Shown here in pieces: positions 32,861 through 41,899 of a stretch of DNA of 64,000 nt (within the stretch, counting starts at the first letter, position 1; each line of letters begins with the position of its first letter). The stretch lies in contig NZ_BTPE01000013.1 of NCBI RefSeq assembly GCF_036245645.1, positions 62,001 through 126,000 on the forward strand, given 5' to 3'. The notes under the pieces were generated by a model. It was given only the letters and a program-made list of their open reading frames with translations. It searched no databases and had not been told where the DNA came from. The stretch is from Algoriphagus taiwanensis (lineage in GTDB: Bacteria; Bacteroidota; Bacteroidia; Cytophagales; Cyclobacteriaceae). The position numbers and the translations under genes were made by a program.

Positions 32861-35618
32861 GAATTTGGATACAAAGAAATCTTTATTGCGAATTCCAGCC
32901 CTTCTGCTTCTTGTGGCGGCAGGGCTTTTTGCCGTTTGGGGTTTGGCCAATGATGAAGGGTTTTACCGGGAGGTTTTACCAGCCGGTTTTTTGGACACGG
33001 TGGAAATCCCTTTTCACACGCAGTCTTTTGGTGATCTAAAGCTTCCGATCTACTTGGATAATTACCTTATATTTCAAGAGTTTAAAGCTTTACCAGGCCC
33101 TTTTGAAATAGCTGAAAGCAAAGCCTTCGGCCTGTTGGTGTTTCTGGTTTCGGTTTTGGCTTTGGCAGGATTCAGCCATTTCAAAAAACTTCCCTTTTTA
33201 GGAGCTGGCTTGGGTTGGATTGTTCTCCTTACGCTGACTAATGTCAATGGACTGAATATCGGTGCACCCAGTTCCAATAGTTCCTTGATTGTGATGATCA
33301 TTGGTTCCTTAGTCCCCACCTTGATCTTTCATATATGGTTGGATCGGGTTGCTTTCCTAGTTCGAAGCTTAGTGATAGGTATGAGCTTTGGAACATCTAT
33401 CGGGATACTCATTTTTTTGAGTCCTATTTCTGATCCTGCATTGTACTTGGCGGAGCATTCCTTAGTCCCTGCCCTGATTTTTGCCATTGCTTGGCTTTTT
33501 TGGCAGGGACATGCAGTGATTTCCGGTCTTTACGTCTTGCTTGCTCGAATCAACACGAATTTAAACACCAAAATATCGGTTCAGATATCCATCTTGGCTT
33601 TCGTCTATTTTGGTATTTTGGTAGGCCAGCTTGCGGATTTGAGAGGAACGGTCTCCCTGCCTTTTCATCCCTTTTCTCCGCTTTGGATTGTGTTTCCAAT
33701 CGGGATCCTAGGATGGTTTTCCACCCGGGAAAAGCTACAGCAGTCTGAGGACCTGGCAGCCCAACCGACAATTCTCAAAACCCTCTATTTCTTGGGCTTA
33801 GGCCTTATCTTTTGGCTGATCTGGAAGGTAAGATTTGCAGGAAATCAACCTGCAGAAGAGCTTCTTAAGCATGTTTTGACCTATACTCAGGCAGGATTTA
33901 CCCTGTTTTTCATGGTTTACCTGATGAGCAACTTTCTTGGGGTGATGAATTCCGGAAAGGCCGTGCAGCGCATTTTATTCAAGCCCTTTTCTCTTCCCTA
34001 TTATCACCTCAGGGTTGGAGGTTTGATTGCGATATTGGTCATCATGGTCTATATGGAAGCTGTGGTGGCTGCTCAATTCAATTCCCTGACTAGTAATATT
34101 TTGGGAGATTATTACTATCAGACCGAGCAGAAGCTGGAAGCCAGCATTCTCTATGAAAACAGCTGGGATACCTACCGCAAAAATCCCAAAGCCAAGTTTC
34201 TCACTGCCCAGCTTCTCTTTGATTTGAACCAACCCAGTCTGGCGAAGGAACATCTGGAGCAAAGCTTTTCCGAAGTTCCTCAGGTGGACAATATCCTTTT
34301 GCTTTGTGAAAGGCTCAATAGAGAAAACAAGCCCTTTGAGGTAATTTTTTACCTGGAAAACGGATTGAAAAAATTCCCCGACAATCCCTACTTGGTAAAT
34401 AATCTTGCTCTCTACTATACGCTTACCCAGCAAACGGAAAAAGCAGAAAAGCTACTAGAAGGAAATTCTTCCGATAATCCAGTCACCGAGGCCAACCGAA
34501 TTGCACTACAAACTAAGCTGAATAAGGAAATCCTTAATCCCGAAGAAAAGGGCGATTTGATCTCCCAAATCAATGCACTAGCCGCCATCCGAAAAAGCGG
34601 AAAAATGCCGGAAGAGGACTTGATTAAATCTATTCGGCAGAATCTAGAGAAGGAGACCTCTCCCCTGCTTATTCATGCAGGATGGAGGAATTTGGTAACC
34701 CAAAAGACTACAGCCGATCCGATTCAAGATCTTGCGCTATTGGATTCCCTGACCAAAAAGGAAGAGTTTTTGGATTACTTCTTTGACCTTCAGGAGACAG
34801 CCTGTCTTCGTAGTCTGGCGGCTGACAGAATCATGGAAGCGGTAAAAAACCTGAATGGCTTGGCTTTCCGAAATCCAGGTGATGCGGCTTATTACCTTCA
34901 GCTTACAGCGATGATTCAAGCCCAAAATCTGGATTTTGTCAAGGCTGCCAAGGATTTGATCGTAGCTGAAGAAAAAGGTTTTCAAGCTTTTGCTCCCCAT
35001 CATCTGAAGATTCTAAAGTATGGAAGGCAAGAGGCCCTAGCCGATTCCATCAGCCGTCAATTTAAGATTGCTGAAGATCTCCTTTCCGCTGAATATGAAT
35101 CCACTCTTCCCAACTTCAATGAGTGGCTTCCAGAAAAAGCTTGGGAAATGTGGAGAGCCATAGCCGATCCATCATTGAAAAAGGACTTATCGATCCGCCT
35201 CCTTTCCCAAAAGACCCACGGCCTAAAAAGAGCCCAAATTCAGGAACTGGGCAGCTATTTCCAGGAAAATGCAGAGAATGCAGAATCCTTGCAAGCTTTC
35301 TTGGCCAATCCGGATTGGGCTAATGCAGAAGCGTTGAGCTCCTTGATGAAATTTCTAAATGCCGGAGAAGACTTGGCTGCGAATCCCTATTTCACTCCTT
35401 TGGTTTTGAGTGCAGCTGATCGGATTCCTGACCCGCTCAGTCAATATGAAATTTTGCAGGCTAGCAGTGAATTTAACAGAGATCCTTTGCTCTGGATGAG
35501 GAAAGTTCAAGCTGCAAAAAGACTCGGATTGGACCATTATGCCGCTGCTGCCATACAGGAGATGAGTGGCTGGATGACATGGGATGAAATAGAAAAACTT
35601 CAAATGGCTAACTATTAG
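32853..35618 (+). CDS. Large polytopic membrane protein with C-terminal TPR region
   Basis: 921 residues from the ATG at 32853, which overlaps the gatC stop. About twelve hydrophobic helices fill residues ~10-420, starting with LLRIPALLLLVAAGLFAVWG. The rest is helical with TPR-like repeats, for example NILGDYYYQTEQKLEASILY, NPKAKFLTAQLLFDLNQPSL and NPYLVNNLALYYTLTQQTEK. I do not recognise the membrane part. The domain order (polytopic membrane part then TPR, residues ~425-900) resembles proteins that gather partners at the membrane surface. It is the last gene in the nfeD-globin-plsC-gatC run. Confidence 0.8.
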   Translation: MSKNLDTKKSLLRIPALLLLVAAGLFAVWGLANDEGFYREVLPAGFLDTVEIPFHTQSFGDLKLPIYLDNYLIFQEFKALPGPFEIAESKAFGLLVFLVSVLALAGFSHFKKLPFLGAGLGWIVLLTLTNVNGLNIGAPSSNSSLIVMIIGSLVPTLIFHIWLDRVAFLVRSLVIGMSFGTSIGILIFLSPISDPALYLAEHSLVPALIFAIAWLFWQGHAVISGLYVLLARINTNLNTKISVQISILAFVYFGILVGQLADLRGTVSLPFHPFSPLWIVFPIGILGWFSTREKLQQSEDLAAQPTILKTLYFLGLGLIFWLIWKVRFAGNQPAEELLKHVLTYTQAGFTLFFMVYLMSNFLGVMNSGKAVQRILFKPFSLPYYHLRVGGLIAILVIMVYMEAVVAAQFNSLTSNILGDYYYQTEQKLEASILYENSWDTYRKNPKAKFLTAQLLFDLNQPSLAKEHLEQSFSEVPQVDNILLLCERLNRENKPFEVIFYLENGLKKFPDNPYLVNNLALYYTLTQQTEKAEKLLEGNSSDNPVTEANRIALQTKLNKEILNPEEKGDLISQINALAAIRKSGKMPEEDLIKSIRQNLEKETSPLLIHAGWRNLVTQKTTADPIQDLALLDSLTKKEEFLDYFFDLQETACLRSLAADRIMEAVKNLNGLAFRNPGDAAYYLQLTAMIQAQNLDFVKAAKDLIVAEEKGFQAFAPHHLKILKYGRQEALADSISRQFKIAEDLLSAEYESTLPNFNEWLPEKAWEMWRAIADPSLKKDLSIRLLSQKTHGLKRAQIQELGSYFQENAENAESLQAFLANPDWANAEALSSLMKFLNAGEDLAANPYFTPLVLSAADRIPDPLSQYEILQASSEFNRDPLLWMRKVQAAKRLGLDHYAAAAIQEMSGWMTWDEIEKLQMANY

Positions 35619-35694
35619 CCGATTTTCCCGTAATTTGAGCAATTGGTAAAATAAAACGAAACCTAAACCACTAACCTAAACTAACACTTGCATC

Positions 35695-36411
35695 ATGAGC
35701 AGAGTCATTGAAACCCACGAAATCAACAAAACCTACAAAATGGGCTCCGAAATCATTCAAGCCCTTAAATCTGTGAGTATTAGCGTAGAGCGTGGAGAAT
35801 ATGTTGCCTTCATGGGGCCTTCTGGATCTGGAAAATCAACGCTGATGAATATCATTGGATGCTTAGACTCCCCTACTTCAGGAACCTACATTTTGGCTGG
35901 TAAAGACGTGAGTGACATGAGTGAAAATGAGCTCGCTGATATCAGAAATAAGGAAATAGGCTTCGTTTTTCAGACTTTCAACCTTTTACCCCGAGCCACT
36001 TGCCTTGAAAATGTAGCTTTACCTCTGGTCTATGCGGGATATAGCCGGGCAGAGCGGGAAGAAATGGCATTCAAAGCATTGGAAAATGTGGGACTTGGCG
36101 ATCGAACCAAGCACCGTCCCAATGAACTCTCGGGTGGTCAGCGCCAAAGAGTGGCCATTGCACGGGCTTTGGTAAACAATCCCAGTATCATCCTTGCCGA
36201 TGAACCTACCGGTAACTTGGACTCCAAAACATCTTATGATATCATGGAGCTTTTTCATGAGCTTCATTCCAAAGGCAACACCATCATCATGGTAACTCAC
36301 GAGGATGATATCGCCCACTATGCCCACCGCATAGTCCGACTCAGAGATGGCTTGGTGGAGTCAGACAAAATAAACCCCAATCCTACCCGAGGAATGGCCG
36401 TTCATGCCTGA
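35695..36411 (+). CDS. ABC transporter ATP-binding protein (MacB/LolD-type)
   Basis: 238 residues. Walker A GPSGSGKST, the Q-loop FVFQTFNLLPRATCLENVAL, signature LSGGQRQRVAIARALVNNPS, Walker B ILADEPTGNLDSKT and H-loop VTHEDDIAHYAHR are all complete. The FVFQTFNLLPRATCLENV and ADEPTGNLDS features place it with the MacB/LolD/FtsE ATPases that work with FtsX-like permeases. No permease gene is next to it, so it is an orphan ATPase here; its partner must be coded elsewhere. Confidence 0.93.
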   Translation: MSRVIETHEINKTYKMGSEIIQALKSVSISVERGEYVAFMGPSGSGKSTLMNIIGCLDSPTSGTYILAGKDVSDMSENELADIRNKEIGFVFQTFNLLPRATCLENVALPLVYAGYSRAEREEMAFKALENVGLGDRTKHRPNELSGGQRQRVAIARALVNNPSIILADEPTGNLDSKTSYDIMELFHELHSKGNTIIMVTHEDDIAHYAHRIVRLRDGLVESDKINPNPTRGMAVHA

Positions 36412-36439
36412 TTTTCCCAGAGAAATCGAATTAGAATGC

Positions 36440-36447
36440 TATTTTTG
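36440..36447 (+). promoter_or_regulatory. Predicted -7 promoter box of the adenosyltransferase gene
   Basis: TATTTTTG matches TAnnTTTG exactly, 23 nt before the ATG at 36471. No convincing -33 element is seen. Confidence 0.4.
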
Positions 36448-36470
36448 CCTGAGTTAGAAATGCGGCTGAA

Positions 36471-37019
36471 ATGAAAATTTATACCAAAACCGGTGACGAA
36501 GGCATCACTTCCCTCCTGGGTGGATTGAGAGTTCCAAAATCTGATCTTAGGATCGATGCATACGGGACAGTAGACGAGTTAAATTCTTACCTAGGATTAC
36601 TTCGAGATCAGGAAGTCAATGGAAAGAGAGCTGATTTTCTAAAAGAGATTCAGGACAGACTTTTCACTCTTGGGGCTGATTTGGCCACGGTACCCGGCAA
36701 GGATAAAGTAAAAAAGCCTGACCTTCATGTGGAAGACATCGAACAGCTGGAGCTGGAAATGGATCGAATGGATCTTGAGCTTCCACCTCTGACGGCATTC
36801 ATTCTTCCCGGAGGTCATCAATCCGTCTCTTTTTGCCATTTGGCAAGAACAGTATGCCGAAGAACAGAACGAATCGTGGTAGAACTTGCCTCCTATGAGC
36901 AAGTCAATCCCCTGGTGATTCAATATCTCAACCGCCTTTCTGATTATCTATTTGTACTAGGCAGAAAAATGGCAGCAGAACTGGAAGTGGATGAAGTGAC
37001 TTGGAAACCAAGGTCCTAA
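36471..37019 (+). CDS. Cob(I)alamin adenosyltransferase, PduO type
   Basis: Transfers adenosyl from ATP to cob(I)alamin to make coenzyme B12. 182 residues. PduO motifs: the ATP-binding MKIYTKTGDEGITSLLGG at the N-terminus, SDLRIDAYGTVDELNSYLGL, and the C-terminal CHLARTVCRRTERIVVEL (cobalamin/ATP-binding Arg pattern RTVCRRTER), then NPLVIQYLNRLSDYLFVLGR. No B12 synthesis or riboswitch sequence is near. It may serve methylmalonyl-CoA mutase or class II ribonucleotide reductase; neither gene is here. Confidence 0.93.
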   Translation: MKIYTKTGDEGITSLLGGLRVPKSDLRIDAYGTVDELNSYLGLLRDQEVNGKRADFLKEIQDRLFTLGADLATVPGKDKVKKPDLHVEDIEQLELEMDRMDLELPPLTAFILPGGHQSVSFCHLARTVCRRTERIVVELASYEQVNPLVIQYLNRLSDYLFVLGRKMAAELEVDEVTWKPRS

Positions 37020-37083
37020 TTCTTTCTCCCAATTCTTTCAAAATATATTGACCTGGGTTTCCAAACCCAAAAACAACTTGAGT

Positions 37084-38151
37084 ATGAAAACTTCATTAGC
37101 TATTCCGGTAACCCAAATCGAGAAGTCCCGATTGTCGGAAATCGATTTTTCAAACTTGGCCTTCGGGCGAGTGATTTCAGACCACATGTTTGTGGCCGAT
37201 TACAAAGACGGAGAATGGACCGACCTTCGCATCGAACCATATGCTCCCCTGGAATTGAGCCCTGCCAATGCAGCATTACATTACGGTCAATCCATTTTTG
37301 AAGGCTTGAAGGCGTACCGAAACGACAAGGGAGAAGTCCTGATATTCCGTGCTGATGCCAATGCCAGAAGAATGAATGAATCCGCAGCAAGAATGTGTAT
37401 GCCGGCATTGCCAGAGGAAATCTTCATGGAAGGACTTGCCCAGCTGATTGACTTGGACAAAGCTTGGGTTCCTTCTGCGAAAGGTTCCAGCTTGTATATC
37501 CGTCCATTCATGTTTGCCATGGATAATTACATCGGAGTCAAGCCTTCAGACACATACAAATTCATCATTTTCACCTGCCCTGTGGGCGCTTACTACAGCA
37601 AGCCTGTCAATGTGAAAGTAGAAACCTACTGGACTCGGGCGACTGAAGGCGGAACCGGTGCTGCAAAGACAGCCGGTAATTATGCGGCTTCCCTCTACCC
37701 TGCTCTTCAAGCTCAAAAAGAAGGGTTTGATCAGTTGCTTTGGACAGATGGCAAATCCCACAGCAAAATCGAGGAGAGCGGTACCATGAATGTGATGTTC
37801 AAAATCAATGGTAAGCTAATCACCGCTCCCACCAATACGGGAACCATTCTGAAAGGAATCACGAGAGATTCTGTTATTCAGTTGGCAAAAGACTGGTCAG
37901 AACCATTGGAAGAGCGCTTTTTGAATGTGAGTGAGCTTCAGGAAGCACTGGAAAATGGTACCTTGGAAGAAGCCTTTGGTGTGGGAACTGCCGCCACCAT
38001 TGCCCATATTGCCAAGATTCAAGTCAATGGAAAAACCTACACGCTACCTGAAAAAAGCAGTGAAGCCTTCTCCAATCGAATTTTGAGAGAGTTGGACGGA
38101 ATTAAATATGGAGAAATCAGCGATCCTCACAGCTGGATTATCAAAATCTAA
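37084..38151 (+). CDS. ilvE: Branched-chain amino acid aminotransferase
   Basis: Last step in Leu, Ile and Val synthesis, first in their breakdown. 355 residues from the ATG at 37084, fold type IV PLP enzyme, long form. Motifs: FGRVISDHMFVADYKDGEWT, HYGQSIFEGLKAYRNDKGEV, the Schiff-base Lys in GTGAAKTAGNYAASL, SKIEESGTMNVMFKINGKL, TGTILKGITRDSVIQLAKDW, and AFGVGTAATIAHIAKI. All are typical. It ends in a long-stem terminator; the gene runs alone. Confidence 0.95.
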   Translation: MKTSLAIPVTQIEKSRLSEIDFSNLAFGRVISDHMFVADYKDGEWTDLRIEPYAPLELSPANAALHYGQSIFEGLKAYRNDKGEVLIFRADANARRMNESAARMCMPALPEEIFMEGLAQLIDLDKAWVPSAKGSSLYIRPFMFAMDNYIGVKPSDTYKFIIFTCPVGAYYSKPVNVKVETYWTRATEGGTGAAKTAGNYAASLYPALQAQKEGFDQLLWTDGKSHSKIEESGTMNVMFKINGKLITAPTNTGTILKGITRDSVIQLAKDWSEPLEERFLNVSELQEALENGTLEEAFGVGTAATIAHIAKIQVNGKTYTLPEKSSEAFSNRILRELDGIKYGEISDPHSWIIKI

Positions 38152-38156
38152 ACTTC

Positions 38157-38217
38157 AAAGGCTGAGTTTTGGAAAAAGAGAAATCATTTTCTCAAGTCCG
38201 AACTCAGCCTTTTCTTT
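38157..38217 (+). terminator. Long-stem terminator after ilvE
   Basis: AAAGGCTGAGTT (38157-38168) pairs with AACTCAGCCTTT (38201-38212) and is followed by TTCTTTT. The loop contains a second small hairpin, GAGAAA/TTTCTC-like. It also contains the sequence just before the next gene. Confidence 0.8.
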
Positions 38218-38226
38218 TACCCACCC

Positions 38227-38739
38227 ATGAAAGCACGGCTTTTCTTCCTCTCGATCTTTTTCATTTCTACCTTGGGTTTTGCTCAGACCCCTTCTAAGGA
38301 TTTTGTTTTGCTCAAGCGAGGAAGTAATCAAAAAAGCCAAATCCGGTTTTATCCCGGAGAAACCATTACCTACAAAAGCAAAAAGCTGGGCTATTTTATC
38401 ACGGATAAAATCGAAAGACTGGATAATGATTTTATTTTCCTCACCGAAAACATCATCAGCCCAAACGACATTGAAGCCATTGACATCAGGCAAAAAGACA
38501 AGAGAAATCGAACCTTGAGAAACTTAACTGCCTTGTTTTTAGGGTCTGGAGTACTTCTATTCTCTGTTGAAACGATCAATAGTATTTACCAAGATGAGGT
38601 CTTTGAAATTGATTCGGGGGTAGCTACTCTATCAGCAGTTTTGGTAGGGACGGGCTTGGCTATGATTCCTTTACGCTACAAGACCTTCAAAAATCAAGGG
38701 GACAACAGGATTCAAATTATCATTATGCGCATGGATTAA
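38227..38739 (+). CDS. Hypothetical exported protein
   Basis: 170 residues, not recognised. A signal peptide ends at GFAQ (~20). The middle (FVLLKRGSNQKSQIRFYPGE, YFITDKIERLDNDFIFLTEN) has a beta-rich pattern. Two hydrophobic segments follow at ~100-117 (LTALFLGSGVLLFSVETINS) and ~128-146 (VATLSAVLVGTGLAMIPLRY). A basic end follows. Similar small proteins of unknown role occur across the phylum in my recollection. It sits between the ilvE terminator and prfB and is probably monocistronic. Confidence 0.7.
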   Translation: MKARLFFLSIFFISTLGFAQTPSKDFVLLKRGSNQKSQIRFYPGETITYKSKKLGYFITDKIERLDNDFIFLTENIISPNDIEAIDIRQKDKRNRTLRNLTALFLGSGVLLFSVETINSIYQDEVFEIDSGVATLSAVLVGTGLAMIPLRYKTFKNQGDNRIQIIIMRMD

Positions 38740-38805
38740 TCCGGCTTTGCTGGCATATGCCCGATTTTTTTCAGACTTTTGCAACCGAAATTTTAACTTA
38801 GACAG

Positions 38806-39907
38806 ATGACTTCAGAACAACTGAAAGACTTGAAAGCCCGCACTTCGGCTTTGAGGAGGTATCTTTGACTACGATCGGAAGAAATTAGAAATCCAAGATC
38901 TAGAGGCCGTTTCGGCCCAGCCTGACTTTTGGAACAACCCAGAAGAGGCAGAAAAAACCATGAAACAAATCCAGGCCAGAAAGACCTGGACCAGCGATTT
39001 CGAAAACCTGGACAAGACCATCCAAGACTTGGAAGTATTGTATGACTTCTACAGCATGGAGGAGGTAAGTGAGGAAGAAATCAAGGCAGAGTACACCAAG
39101 GCAAAATCTGCCGTAGAAGAGCTCGAACTCAAAAAGATGCTTTCTGCTGAGGAAGATCAGCTCAATGCCGTGCTGGAAATCAACCCCGGAGCGGGAGGTA
39201 CTGAAAGTAACGATTGGGCTTCCATTCTGATGCGGATGTACATCATGTGGGGAGAGAAAAACGGATACAAAGTCCGTGAGGTTGACGTGCAGCCGGGTGA
39301 AGTTGCCGGAATCAAATCCGCCACTCTGGAATTTGAAGGTCCTTTGGCTTATGGCTTCCTGAAATCCGAAACTGGAGTACACCGATTGGTTAGAATCTCT
39401 CCTTTTGACTCAGGAGGAAGAAGACATACTTCCTTTGCTTCTGTGTATGCATACCCGGAAGTGGATGATTCGATCGAGATCGAAATCAACCCTGCCGACG
39501 TAGAATTGCATACATCCCGATCCGGAGGAGCCGGTGGACAGAACGTAAACAAGGTAGAAACCAAGGTGCAGCTGACGCACAAACCAACAGGAATCGTGGT
39601 GGTCTGCCAAGTAGAGCGCTCCCAGCTTGCCAACAGGGAAAAAGCCATGCAAATGCTTAAATCCCGTCTCTATCAGATGGAATTGGAAAAGCGAAATGCT
39701 GAAATCGCCAAAATTGAGTCATCCAAGCTCAGAGTAGACTTTGGCTCCCAAATCCGGAACTATGTCCTTCATCCTTACAAGCTGGTGAAAGACAACCGGA
39801 CCGGTCATGAAACTTCAGATGCGCAAAGTGTTTTGGATGGTGGCTTAAATGAATTTATGAAAGCCTTCCTCCTTGCCCAAAGCGAAGAAGAAGCCAATAA
39901 AGAGTAA
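38806..39907 (+). CDS. prfB: Peptide chain release factor 2 (programmed +1 frameshift)
   Basis: RF2 ends translation at UGA and UAA. The first 20 codons (ATG at 38806) reach an in-frame TGA at 38866-38868. A shift of +1 at CTT-TGA joins the long frame from 38867 to the stop at 39905-39907, making 366 residues. The SPF anticodon-like motif is seen as SPFDSGG. The catalytic GGQ is in SRSGGAGGQNVNKVETKVQL. The coding span here includes one skipped base. Two neighbours, upstream hypothetical and downstream toxin, are not functionally linked. A terminator follows at once. Confidence 0.97.
38854..38869 (+). promoter_or_regulatory. prfB programmed +1 frameshift site
   Basis: AGGAGG (internal Shine-Dalgarno, 38854-38859), then TAT, CTT, TGA and C: the classic AGGxGG-NNN-CTT-TGA-C arrangement with a 3-nt spacer before the slippery CTT. 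The base after the stop is C, the weak-termination context. When RF2 is scarce the ribosome slips and makes more RF2. Confidence 0.95.
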
Positions 39908-39948
39908 AAAACAAAGGCCGGAGATTTTCCGGCCTTTGTTGCTTTTAT
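39906..39948. terminator. Terminator between prfB and the toxin gene
   Basis: AACAAAGGCCGG (39910-39921) pairs with CCGGCCTTTGTT (39929-39940) around AGATTTT. T-rich on the right and A-rich on the left, so it can work both ways. Confidence 0.9.
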
Positions 39949-39967
39949 TTTCAGATGACCCTGAAGG

Positions 39968-40225
39968 TCAATTGTAAATATCCTTCCTATGACCAAGGGC
40001 AATGATATCAACTATCAAATCACTATCAAAAATCTCGTATATAATTCGATAATCCCCGACACGAATCCGGTAACCATCCCGACCCTTTAACTTCTTACAC
40101 CCTGATGGTCTAGGTTCCTCGGAAAGGTTTGCAATTGCACTAAGAATGGGTTTAGCCTTTAGATTATCTAATTTATCCAAGTCCTTCTTTGCCCTTCGAG
40201 AAAGAAAAACTCTGTATTTAGGCAT
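39968..40225 (-). CDS. RelE/ParE-family toxin
   Basis: 85 residues from the ATG at 40225, which overlaps the antitoxin stop by 8 nt. RelE/ParE fold: YRVFLSRRAKKDLDKLDNLK, PRPSGCKKLKGRDGYRIRVG, DYRIIYEIFDSDLIVDIIAL and the C-terminal GHRKDIY. These are the usual features of a RelE-type mRNA interferase (basic strand RIRVGDYRIIYE); a ParE gyrase inhibitor is a less likely alternative. It is likely cotranscribed with, and regulated by, the antitoxin just upstream. Confidence 0.92.
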   Translation of the reverse strand: MPKYRVFLSRRAKKDLDKLDNLKAKPILSAIANLSEEPRPSGCKKLKGRDGYRIRVGDYRIIYEIFDSDLIVDIIALGHRKDIYN

Positions 40226-40424
40226 TTTTGTTTTTTCTGGATTCAAGGTATTCATCCAAGGATAATCTTTCTCCCGTATCCTCTTTTTTGGCTTCATCAA
40301 AAAGACGGATATCCTCCAACTCTTCCAATTCTTCCAGAATCGCATCAAATTCTTCGATTGGTAAAACCACCAAAGCCTTTTCCCCTTTTTCATTCTTGAT
40401 AAATTGAGGATTTAAAGTTTTCAT
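40218..40424 (-). CDS. Phd/YefM-like antitoxin
   Basis: 68 residues. The N-terminus MKTLNPQFIKNEKGEKALVV resembles the Phd/YefM start with the VLPIEEFDAIL helix typical of that group. The acidic C-terminal half (EELEELEDIRLFDEAKKEDT, GERLSLDEYLESRK) fits the toxin-binding tail, which would wrap around the basic toxin. It precedes and overlaps the toxin gene, the usual order. It may bind its own promoter in the 290-bp spacer upstream, where I see no clear palindrome. Confidence 0.88.
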   Translation of the reverse strand: MKTLNPQFIKNEKGEKALVVLPIEEFDAILEELEELEDIRLFDEAKKEDTGERLSLDEYLESRKNKNA

Positions 40425-40717
40425 ACCCTTCTGTTTTTTATTCAGGATTAGTCTTTTTTTAGCACAAGAAGATTCAAAATCGAAAACTATGAAGCTAAAT
40501 GCTTTTCAATTTTATAGGTTGCTCAATGGAGTGAACTTTATACAACCTTAATAGACCGACCTATTTTTTCATTAATTTATTTGAAAGGCAACTAAAATAC
40601 AATGATCATTTTCAGATTAGTGTTTCTTTAATTCCCCTGGGAGATAAAATTTCAACTGGCAATAGAAGAAACAAGTTCTAATTGGATTTAAATCGTTTTG
40701 TCCTGACTTTTGTGCAA

Positions 40718-41899
40718 ATGCGGCTTACTCCCTCCTTTTTCACATTTGATTTTTTCCTGCTTTGCCTCAGCAACTTCCTGTTTTTTTCCTCTTTCAATAT
40801 GATTATCCCCGAACTGCCAGCTTATCTGAGCTCTTTAGGAGGGGAAGATTACAAAGGGTTGATTATTGCACTCTTTACGCTCTCAGCTGGACTTTCCAGA
40901 CCCTTCAGTGGAAAATTGGCGGATAAAGTCGGCCGGATTCCTGTGATGATGTTTGGGGCATCAGTCTGCTTTGTGGTGGGCCTGTTGTATCCCCTTCTCA
41001 CCTTTGTTTCAGGATTTCTGTTTCTCCGATTTGCACACGGATTTTCGGCAGGATTTACCCCAACAGGTGCTTCTGCCTACGTAGCTGATATTGTTCCTTT
41101 TCAAAAAAGAGGGGAAGCCATGGGAATCCAATCTCTTTTTGGCTCCCTAGGAATGGCAGCAGGACCCGCTGTAGGAGGATGGTTAGCCGGATTTTGGAGC
41201 ATAGATTGGATTTTCTACTGCTCGGCTTTCACTGCCATCTTTTCTATTTTGATTCTCATCAAGCTAAAAGAAACTTTAGAGGAAAGAGAAAAGCTCTCTG
41301 CCCGTCTTTTCAAACTGAATAAAGAAGAAATCATAGAAACACGAGTGCTTCTTCCTTCGGTAGTCCTTTTTTTATCCGTTTTTTCGTTTGGAGTGGTTTT
41401 GACCATCATTCCAGATTTTTCCACTCACTTAGGAATTCAAAATAAAGGGCTGTTTTTTGCTGTTTTCACGCTTTCCAGCTTAGGCATTCGACTTATTGCA
41501 GGTCGGACTTCCGACAAATATGGTCGGGTGGTCGTGATGCGTGTGGCCAGCATCTGCATGGTTGCGGCAATGGCAGCTATCGCTTTGGCAGAAAGTAAAA
41601 CCATTTTGCTGGCTTCAGGAGTGCTCTTTGGAGCAGCTGTAGGGATGTATAGCCCAACTACCACTGCCTGGGTGGTAGACTTGTCATTGGATAAGTATCG
41701 GGGCAGGGCCTTGGCTACGATGTATATTTTCTTAGAAAGCGGAATTGGCGTAGGAGCCCTCATTTCCGGGTGGCTCTACTCCAATTCCACTTCTAATTTC
41801 AAATTGGTTTTTCTGACTGCAGCAGGCTTTGCTTTTCTATCCTTTCTGATTTTGATCTTCACCAAAAGGGACCGAAAACTCAGTCAATCTCATCAATAG
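40718..41899 (+). CDS. MFS transporter
   Basis: 393 residues from the ATG at 40718 (a TTG lies 36 nt upstream). Twelve hydrophobic helices. MFS signature A is seen as SGKLADKVGRIPVMMFGA in the loop between helices 2 and 3, and a second copy RTSDKYGRVVVMRV in the matching position of the other half. GASAYVADIVPFQKRGEAMG matches the helix 4-5 region of drug exporters. Substrate unknown; a multidrug or sugar-efflux type is likely. It overlaps the convergent M24 gene by 7 nt. Confidence 0.92.
   Translation: MRLTPSFFTFDFFLLCLSNFLFFSSFNMIIPELPAYLSSLGGEDYKGLIIALFTLSAGLSRPFSGKLADKVGRIPVMMFGASVCFVVGLLYPLLTFVSGFLFLRFAHGFSAGFTPTGASAYVADIVPFQKRGEAMGIQSLFGSLGMAAGPAVGGWLAGFWSIDWIFYCSAFTAIFSILILIKLKETLEEREKLSARLFKLNKEEIIETRVLLPSVVLFLSVFSFGVVLTIIPDFSTHLGIQNKGLFFAVFTLSSLGIRLIAGRTSDKYGRVVVMRVASICMVAAMAAIALAESKTILLASGVLFGAAVGMYSPTTTAWVVDLSLDKYRGRALATMYIFLESGIGVGALISGWLYSNSTSNFKLVFLTAAGFAFLSFLILIFTKRDRKLSQSHQ

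Noticed and set aside
40425..40717. Possible antitoxin operator upstream of the toxin-antitoxin pair.
   Set aside because: No palindrome of useful length was seen by eye; the region is just AT-rich.
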